NCBI GenBank assembly: GCA_964348275.1
Contig: CAYGBT010000022.1
Coordinates: forward strand, 1-49,092
Length of the DNA stretch: 49,092 bases
Origin: CSP1-5 sp964348275
GTDB taxonomy: Bacteria; Methylomirabilota; Methylomirabilia; Methylomirabilales; CSP1-5
Reading direction: 5' to 3'
A program made the position numbers and the translations under genes. The notes below the pieces were generated by a model that saw only the letters and a list, made by a program, of their open reading frames with translations, searched no databases and was not told the origin of the DNA. Below are positions 44,011 through 49,092 of this stretch, one piece after another. Numbering within the stretch: position 1 is the stretch's first letter; the number at the start of each line of letters is the position of its first letter.

Positions 44011-45342
44011 CTAGGCGATCTCCGGTTCGACGGCCTCCTCGCCAAGTGGCAGATCCTCGGCAGGCGCAGCCGAGGATTCCTCCTCGGGGGCGGGGCGGGC
44101 CAAGAGCTCTTGAATGGCTGTGACGATCTTGGCGGCGGTCTTCGGTCCGATACCTTCGACAGCCATCAGGTCTTCCGCGGACGCGTGCATCAGCCGATCC
44201 ATCGTGTCGAAGCCGGCTTCAACCAGGCGCCCTGCGACCTTGGAGCCGATCCCGGAGACGCTTGCCAGTCCCTCGAGCGTCGCCTGGGCTCGCATTGCTT
44301 TCTCCTCTGCCTCCCGGGCCAGCTCGCTGCGACTCTTGATGTCCACCTTCCATCCGACCAGCTTGGCCGCCAGGCGAGCGTTCTGTCCTCGTCTGCCAAT
44401 GGCGAGGGAGAGCTGCTCGTCCGCCACCACGACATGCAGCGTATGAGGTGCTTCGTCTACCTTGACGGACTCCACTTCGGCAGGCGCCAATGCATTCCGC
44501 ACAAAATCAGCAGGATCCTCCCGCCAGGGAATAATATCGATCTTCTCCCCTCCCAACTCCCTCACAATCACCTGGACTCGGGAGCCCCGGTATCCGACGC
44601 ACGCCCCCACCGGGTCGACATTGCTGTCGCGGGAGATGACGGCGATCTTAGCCCGTTCTCCTGGCTCTCGCGCCACTCCCTTGATCTCCACAATCCCCTC
44701 CTCGATCTCCGGGACCTCTACTTCAAAGAGCCGCAACAACATCCCCGGATGGCTCCGCGACACGAGGACGGTGGCTCCTCTTGTCCCCTTCTTGACCTCC
44801 ACGATATAGGCCCGAATCCGGTCACCGGGGCGATAATCTTCTCGAGGAAGCTGCTCCCGAGGAGGGAGGATGGCTTCGGCCTTGCCCACGTTAACGATCA
44901 CATTGTCCTTCACAACGCGTTGGACGATCCCTGTGATCATCTCTCCCTCGCGGTTCTTGAAGCTTTGGTAAACACTGTCTCGTTCTGCTTCTCGAACCCG
45001 CTGAATGATCACTTGCTTTGCTGTCTGGGCGGCAATGCGACCAAACCCGTGGGGTTGCACCTCGATTCGGAATTCGTCCTCCACTCGCAGGTCCGGCTGA
45101 TGACGGCGGGCCTCCTCGAGAGAAATCTCGGTCCGAGAATTGGTCACCTCGTCAACAACCTTCTTCACCGTGTACAGGACAAACCGCCCGGAGGATTGAT
45201 CGAAGTCGACGCGGAGTTCCGACAACGTTCCGAGGGTCTTCCGAGAAGCGGACAGGATCGCCGCCCCCACGGCATCGATCAGGACTTCCCGCTCAATCCC
45301 TTTCTCTCGACCGATCTGCTCGATGACCTGAATCAGATCCAC
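44011..45342 (-). CDS. nusA: Transcription termination/antitermination protein NusA
   Basis: 443 aa. N-terminal RNAP-binding domain, S1 domain (GIVQRVVKDNVIVNVGKAEA), two KH domains (VDPVGACVGYRGSRVQVIVRE; DEQLSLAIGRRGQNARLA) and a C-terminal helix-hairpin-helix repeat region (IEGIGPKTAAKIVTAIQ-like) with an acidic tail. It starts at GTG with GGAGATAGG ahead. NusA also takes part in rRNA antitermination, matching the boxA-like site near 800. Confidence 0.96.
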   Translation of the reverse strand: MDLIQVIEQIGREKGIEREVLIDAVGAAILSASRKTLGTLSELRVDFDQSSGRFVLYTVKKVVDEVTNSRTEISLEEARRHQPDLRVEDEFRIEVQPHGFGRIAAQTAKQVIIQRVREAERDSVYQSFKNREGEMITGIVQRVVKDNVIVNVGKAEAILPPREQLPREDYRPGDRIRAYIVEVKKGTRGATVLVSRSHPGMLLRLFEVEVPEIEEGIVEIKGVAREPGERAKIAVISRDSNVDPVGACVGYRGSRVQVIVRELGGEKIDIIPWREDPADFVRNALAPAEVESVKVDEAPHTLHVVVADEQLSLAIGRRGQNARLAAKLVGWKVDIKSRSELAREAEEKAMRAQATLEGLASVSGIGSKVAGRLVEAGFDTMDRLMHASAEDLMAVEGIGPKTAAKIVTAIQELLARPAPEEESSAAPAEDLPLGEEAVEPEIA

Positions 45343-45364
45343 AGTGACCTATCTCCTTCAGTTT

Positions 45365-45465
45365 GGTTCACGGTTCACCGTTCACTGTTTACAACTGCAA
45401 CTGAGAACCACGATTCGCCGGTCGGTGAACTGTGAACGGTCAACGGTGAACTATTCACAGTTCAA
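45365..45465. repeat. Heptad repeat locus between rimP and nusA
   Basis: GGTTCAC/GGTTCAC/CGTTCAC/TGTTTAC at 45365-45392 and the inverse GGTGAAC/TGTGAAC/GGTCAAC/GGTGAAC/TATTCAC/AGTTCAA at 45424-45465. The right part overlaps the rimP stop codon and its last codons. Confidence 0.88.
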
Positions 45466-45925
45466 CCTCAAGCCGCGCCTTAACGATCGCCTGAAACGGA
45501 ATCAGACACGTGGGTCCCTGGAATTGCCGCAGGACCACGATACCTTCTCGGTATCCTTCCAACCGACCGTGGAACCGCCGCTGCCCGCCAATAGGAGCCC
45601 CGGTTTCAATCCGAGCGAGCCGTCCGGCGAACCGCATGAAATCCTGCGGCGTTTTCAGGATGCGGTTTAATCCAGGCGAGGAGACCTCTAGGGTGTACGG
45701 ATGGTCGATGACATCCTCCACGTCCAAGAGATCAGAAAGCTGCTCACTCACCTCTCGGCAGTCCTCCAGGGTGACCCCCCCCGGCTTGTCCAGATAGAGT
45801 CTAAGCACCCAGCCTCGCGCCTCCCGACGGAACACCACATCCACAAGCTCCATCCCCTGGTCTTTGACGACAGGCAGGGTCAGAGCTCGCACCCGCTCGA
45901 TTACCAGGTCAGCGATAGCCATCAT
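45455..45925 (-). CDS. rimP: Ribosome maturation factor RimP
   Basis: 156 aa, 30S assembly factor and first gene of the rimP-nusA-infB operon. ADLVIERVRALTLPVVKDQG, LRLYLDKPGGVTLEDCREVS and YTLEVSSPGLNRILKTP are diagnostic. The start is one of two adjacent ATG codons (45925 or 45922); upstream sequence is promoter and leader. The final codons and stop lie in a heptad array. Confidence 0.94.
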   Translation of the reverse strand: MMAIADLVIERVRALTLPVVKDQGMELVDVVFRREARGWVLRLYLDKPGGVTLEDCREVSEQLSDLLDVEDVIDHPYTLEVSSPGLNRILKTPQDFMRFAGRLARIETGAPIGGQRRFHGRLEGYREGIVVLRQFQGPTCLIPFQAIVKARLEVEL

Positions 45926-45944
45926 CACCGTCCCAGAAAAGAAG

Positions 45945-45966
45945 AAAGTGGGCACGGGCCCACTTT
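45945..45966 (-). promoter_or_regulatory. 5'-end hairpin of the rimP mRNA
   Basis: AAAGTGGGC-CCGT-GCCCACTTT, a 9-bp perfect stem, followed by CTTCTTTTCT and then the rimP start about 20 nt on. With the promoter just upstream it would lie within the first 25 nt of the transcript: an early attenuator or a stabilising cap. Confidence 0.6.
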
Positions 45967-45977
45967 CCTCTCCTTTT

Positions 45978-46006
45978 TGTATATCACAGCGGCAAGCGAG
46001 AGGCAA
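45978..46006 (-). promoter_or_regulatory. Promoter of the rimP-nusA-infB operon
   Basis: Minus strand TTGCCT (46001-46006), 17-nt spacer, TATACA (45978-45983) with an extended TGA just before the -10. The predicted start is near 45970. Confidence 0.65.
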
Positions 46007-46018
46007 GGAAAATTTCCC

Positions 46019-46125
46019 CTAGTGCCGTTCCACCTTTCCTCACCCGGTTAAGCTGTCCGACGCCAATACCAAGATCCTTGCCCATCCCTGACGATGTTCG
46101 GGGCAATAGGTCGGAACACCACTAG
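46019..46125. repeat. Imperfect inverted repeat bounding the fusA2-rimP gap
   Basis: CTAGTGCCGTTCCACC (46019-46034) and GGTCGGAACACCACTAG (46109-46125) are near-complements about 75 bases apart. The right arm contains the stop codon of the EF-G-like gene. It might be a terminator arm pair or a small inserted element. Confidence 0.5.
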
Positions 46126-48209
46126 TCCCCCTTCTCTTCCTGTTTGGCCGCGGCCACCAGCTTTTCCTGAATGTGGGCCGGTGCTTCCTCGAAATGGGAA
46201 AATTCCATGGTGTAGTCCCCGCGGTCCGCGGTCAGGGAACGAAGTTGGGTGGCGTATTCCAGCATCTCCGCTAGCGGGACTAACGCCCTGATGGCCTGGC
46301 TCTTCGTCTTGGCCTCCACGCCCATCACCCGCCCGCGCCGCGCGTTCAGATCGCCGATCACGTCCCCGATGGCATCATCCGGGGCACTCACCTCCACCGC
46401 CATAATCGGCTCGAGGAGAATTGGATTCGCCTGCTGCACCCCCTTCTTGAAGGCAAGCGAGCCGGCGATTTTAAAGGCCATTTCCGAAGAGTCCACGGTA
46501 TGGTAAGTGCCATCATAGAGGGTCACCTTCACATCGGTGACTGGATACCTGGCCAACACGCCGCCCTCCATGGCTTCGACGACCCCTTTCTCTACCGCCG
46601 GGATGTATTGCCTGGGGATGACCCCCCCGACAATTTGATTGACGAATTCGTAGCCGTTGCCCCGCGGCAGGGGCTCCACCTTGATCCAACAATCGCCATA
46701 CTGTCCGCGGCCCCCGGTCTGTTTCTTATACCTACCTTGCACGGAGGCCGTCCCCCGTATGGTCTCTTTGTACGGGACACGGGGGGTCTTCATGACGACC
46801 TCGACCCCAAACTTTCGCTTGAGTCGGTCTATCCCCACTTCCAGATGAACCTTCCCCATGCCGGACACGATAGTTTCCTTGGTCTGCTGGTCCCGGCCCA
46901 CCTTGAGACTCGGGTCCTCTTCCAGAAGGCGACTCAAGGATCCAGACAGCTTTTCCTCGTCTCCCTTCGACTTGGGAGCAACGGCGTAAGAGATTAAGGG
47001 GGTCGACAACGGAAGCGGATCAAGGATGATAGCGGTTTTTTCGTCACTTAGGGTATCACCGGTGCCGGTCTCCTTCAGCTTCACCACAGCGCCGATGTCT
47101 CCTGTACCCACCTTGGCGATGGGGGTTTGCTGCTTTCCCCGGAGGAGAGATAGCTGGCCGATCCGTTCCCGTGTTCCCTTGGTCGAATTGTAGACACTGC
47201 TATCCGAACTCAATTGACCGCTATACACCCGAAAGACACTGATCTTACCGGCGTAAGGGTCACTGATGGTTTTGAAGACCAGGGCAGTCAGCGGATCCTC
47301 CACACGCGCCTGCCTTAAGATCCGTTCCCCGGATTTCAACTCTCTCCCCTCCACCGGTGGGCGATCCAAGGGGGAAGGACAGTACTCGACGAGGACATCG
47401 AGCAGCGGGTGCACCCCGATGTTTTTGGTCGCCGAACCACAGATGACGGGGAAGAGTCGCCGGCCAACAATGGCCTGCCGCAAGCCGGCTCGCAGATCTT
47501 CCGGGGTGAGGCTACCGGCCGACAGATAGCGCTCCAGCAGGGCGTCTTCCGACTCGGCAACCGCCTCGACGAGCGCGTGGTGAAGTTCTGCGGCCCGCTC
47601 TTTGATGTCGGACGGCACCTCCTCTTCCCTGAACTTCCCCGAGCCGTCAGTTTGGTACGTGTGCGCCTTCATTGCCACGAGATCCACCACGCCCCGGAAG
47701 CCGGCTTCAGCCCCAATGGGAATTTGCAAGGGGATGGCTCCCGGGTTCAAGTTTTTTCGAAGGTCTTCGAGAATGCGGAAGAAGTCTGCCCGGTCCCGAT
47801 CCATCTTGTTCACAAAGAGGACTACGGGGAGGCTGTTTTCCTCCGCATATCCCCATACCTTATCGGTCTGAACCTTGACCCCATCCACGCCGCTCACAAG
47901 AATCAGGGCGACATCTGCGACGCGCATGCAAATCCGGACATCGGTCAGAAAGTTGGAGAATCCAGGGGTGTCAATCAGATTGAACTTTACCCCCTTCCAC
48001 TCGGAAAAGGCGACCGCCGCGCTGATGCTAATCCCCCGTTTGATCTCATCCTCGTCAAAATCGGTGGTGGTATTCCCCTCCTCGACGCGCCCGAGGCGAG
48101 TGAGCACCCCTGTGTCAAAGAGGACCGCCTCCGTCAACGAGGTCTTCCCTTCCTGCGCGTGTGCGGCAATGGCCACGTTCCGAATCTGCGCAATTTCGTG
48201 CCCTTTCAT
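46122..48209 (-). CDS. fusA2: EF-G-like translational GTPase (EF-G-2 type)
   Basis: 695-aa five-domain GTPase. G1 is AHAQEGKTSLTEAVLF and switch I reads DFDEDEIKRGISI, unlike the canonical EF-G AHIDAGKTTTTERIL and ERGITI, but like the EF-G-2 paralogues of Thermus and others. G3 DTPGFSNF and G4 NKMD are intact; domain IV has GGRGQYGDCWIKVEP. It may act in recycling or under special conditions; its role is unknown. AGGGGG lies just ahead of the ATG. A standalone unit upstream of rimP. Confidence 0.88.
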   Translation of the reverse strand: MKGHEIAQIRNVAIAAHAQEGKTSLTEAVLFDTGVLTRLGRVEEGNTTTDFDEDEIKRGISISAAVAFSEWKGVKFNLIDTPGFSNFLTDVRICMRVADVALILVSGVDGVKVQTDKVWGYAEENSLPVVLFVNKMDRDRADFFRILEDLRKNLNPGAIPLQIPIGAEAGFRGVVDLVAMKAHTYQTDGSGKFREEEVPSDIKERAAELHHALVEAVAESEDALLERYLSAGSLTPEDLRAGLRQAIVGRRLFPVICGSATKNIGVHPLLDVLVEYCPSPLDRPPVEGRELKSGERILRQARVEDPLTALVFKTISDPYAGKISVFRVYSGQLSSDSSVYNSTKGTRERIGQLSLLRGKQQTPIAKVGTGDIGAVVKLKETGTGDTLSDEKTAIILDPLPLSTPLISYAVAPKSKGDEEKLSGSLSRLLEEDPSLKVGRDQQTKETIVSGMGKVHLEVGIDRLKRKFGVEVVMKTPRVPYKETIRGTASVQGRYKKQTGGRGQYGDCWIKVEPLPRGNGYEFVNQIVGGVIPRQYIPAVEKGVVEAMEGGVLARYPVTDVKVTLYDGTYHTVDSSEMAFKIAGSLAFKKGVQQANPILLEPIMAVEVSAPDDAIGDVIGDLNARRGRVMGVEAKTKSQAIRALVPLAEMLEYATQLRSLTADRGDYTMEFSHFEEAPAHIQEKLVAAAKQEEKGD

Positions 48210-48319
48210 GGATTCCCCCTGATCATCACCCGGACGGTTGCTGGCGAGAAACGCTCTTGGTTTTTAGGTAACATATTGGCGGACACAGTGTAAAGGAAAA
48301 AAACAAAACCATGTTTTCC

Positions 48320-48349
48320 TTGACGCAAGCGGCTCGCGCCTGGTAGCGT
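48320..48349 (+). promoter_or_regulatory. Candidate promoter of the OsmC-like gene
   Basis: Plus strand TTGACG (48320-48325), 18-nt spacer, TAGCGT (48344-48349). The -10 is weak. The 236-nt gap between the two divergent genes holds no other gene. Confidence 0.4.
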
Positions 48350-48445
48350 GCTCAGCATCGACATGAGCGGCAAAGGCCCTTTTCGAGTCGGGGAGCGCAG
48401 CAATTTCGAAGCACCGTTGCGCGCCCGTTTGGGCGGGAGGAGACT

Positions 48446-48910
48446 ATGGGAGAATTGATTCACACGTCGAAGGTCAAGATCTTGAAAGATAAAGGTCCGG
48501 TTCGCCGAGCCTACATCGAAGACTTTCCCGAGCCGGTGCGCTACGGCGTCCACGGCGCTGTCAAGAAATTCTACGGGGTGGAACCCGAGGAGGATTTGCC
48601 GACAACGCTCGACCATATCATCGCCGCGGTCGCGGGTTGAATGACCGGTACGCTAGCCGTGGCGCTAGCGGCACGGAAGATCCCGACCCAGCCGGACAAG
48701 CTTTGGTCCGAGGTCGACGGTGTTATTGAAAAGGTCGATGGGCACCTGGTCGTCACCAAGATCGTCGTGCGGTATCATATGAAGATCCCGGCAGGCAAAC
48801 GCGAGGATGCCGAGCGGGCAATCGAGGTCCATGAAAAGGGGTGCCCCGCCTCACAGAGCGTGCAGCGCGGCATCGCCATCGAGTACCGCGGCACGATCGA
48901 GGAGGAGTAG
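48446..48910 (+). CDS. OsmC-family peroxiredoxin-like protein with in-frame TGA (putative selenocysteine, U65)
   Basis: Read through TGA at 48638-48640, the product is one 154-aa OsmC-family protein. The first 64 residues end in LDHIIAAVAG and the rest begins MTGTLAVALAARKIP, the two halves of the OsmC helix that normally reads AxxGC(M/L)TGTL. TGA thus replaces the catalytic (peroxidatic) Cys codon. The second family cysteine is kept in EKGCPASQS (Cys133). GGAGGAG precedes the ATG; the ATG right after TGA has no ribosome-binding site and would yield a truncated fold. A perfect 7-bp hairpin lies 10 nt past TGA. OsmC-like selenoproteins have been reported from marine metagenomes. Alternatives: a TGC-to-TGA mutation or base error. 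Expected role: thiol/selenol hydroperoxide reduction. Confidence 0.82.
48651..48670 (+). promoter_or_regulatory. Putative bacterial SECIS hairpin
   Basis: CGCTAGC (48651-48657), loop CGTGGC, GCTAGCG (48664-48670): a perfect stem. The loop starts 17 nt after the TGA and has G as its second base, matching the bacterial SECIS rule of a short loop with an early G some 16-37 nt past the UGA. It would bind SelB to decode UGA as selenocysteine. Confidence 0.65.
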
Positions 48911-48948
48911 GACTGGGCGTCGCCGAGGGGCAACATTGGGGGCGCCGA

Positions 48949-48997
48949 GACAAAAGACAAGCCCCGAGATCATGGCGATCTCGGGGCTTCTTTTGTC
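48949..48997. terminator. Bidirectional intrinsic terminator
   Basis: AAGCCCCGAGATC (48959-48971), loop ATGGC, GATCTCGGGGCTT (48977-48989), flanked by GACAAAAGAC on the left and CTTTTGTC on the right. It serves both the OsmC-like gene (plus) and the gene entering from the right edge (minus). Confidence 0.93.
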
Positions 48998-49023
48998 AGA
49001 AGCCCTCAACCGGAAACGGCCCG

Positions 49024-49092
49024 TTACTCCTTCCGTTTTTCCTTCTTTCTGCGCTTGGCCGCCCCCTCAGCACTTACCTCGGTGGCCACCAG
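49024..49092 (-). CDS. 3' end of an unidentified gene (partial)
   Basis: The minus strand is open from the window edge to TAA at 49024-49026, giving the last 22 residues, LVATEVSAEGAAKRRKKEKR plus KE. The highly basic tail and the terminator just past it suggest a real C-terminus, but the family cannot be named from this fragment. Confidence 0.5.
   Translation of the reverse strand: MVATEVSAEGAAKRRKKEKRKE

Noticed and set aside
43726..45435. Very long plus-strand frame antisense to nusA
   Set aside because: It mirrors nusA codons; the product is His/Leu/Arg-rich without domains, as expected for a shadow frame.
48641..48910. A separate gene starting at the ATG directly after the TGA
   Set aside because: No ribosome-binding site, and it would begin in the middle of the OsmC helix just after the catalytic residue. 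Read-through explains both halves better.

Overview
The window is about 49 kb of a bacterial chromosome of moderately high GC, dense in housekeeping genes and read mostly on the minus strand. The left edge is the 5' half of a 16S rRNA gene. Gene content (RNase Y with YmdB, ZapA with a coiled-coil partner, 6S RNA between zapA and the 5-formyl-THF cyclo-ligase gene, the PurSQL form of FGAM synthase, an EF-G paralogue) suggests a non-Firmicute lineage. An NC10/Methylomirabilota-like or deltaproteobacterial-like organism is plausible, but this is an inference; the partial 16S would settle it.

Layout, left to right. (1) 1-2.3 kb: 16S rRNA with two strong tandem promoters directly behind tyrS; tyrS diverges from a class A penicillin-binding protein gene through a promoter whose -10 boxes overlap on the two strands. 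(2) 4.6-12.6 kb, minus strand: pheT, a zapB-like gene, zapA, 6S RNA, 5-formyl-THF cyclo-ligase, rny, ymdB, folD, a beta-carbonic anhydrase and a DUF2007 gene, many with overlapping stop and start codons. (3) 12.6-18.6 kb: an accessory block (DUF898 membrane protein, M48 protease, secreted HEAT-repeat protein on plus; YbaK-like deacylase and an SDR on minus) that separates pheT from pheS. (4) 18.7-24 kb, minus: thrS-infC-rpmI-rplT-pheS behind a Gly-Cys-Leu-Val tRNA cluster. (5) 24-33.3 kb, minus: purB, purC, a repeat-filled gap, purS, purQ, purL, hom, thrC and a leuB-family dehydrogenase. (6) 33.3-46 kb, minus: the rimP-nusA-rnpM-infB-ylxP-rbfA-nrnA-truB-ribF-rpsO-pnp-M16 peptidase translation/RNA block. 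(7) 46-48.2 kb: an EF-G-2 type GTPase. (8) 48.4-48.9 kb, plus: an OsmC-family gene with an in-frame TGA exactly where the family has its catalytic cysteine, followed by a perfect hairpin; I read it as a selenoprotein. The right edge holds a bidirectional terminator and the 3' end of a Lys/Arg-rich gene.

Two signals stand out. First, the putative selenocysteine-containing OsmC-like peroxidase. Second, a family of intergenic arrays of degenerate 7-bp units (8-bp in one case), usually paired as inverted arms, sitting in gaps between co-directional minus-strand genes. The unit sequence differs between loci while the period is kept, and in places the arrays supply start or stop codons of flanking genes. 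Other points of interest are an infC that appears to start at AUC, a FolD lacking both NADP-phosphate-binding residues, the split pheS/pheT pair, and hairpin-rich leaders in front of thrS, pheS, pnp and rimP.
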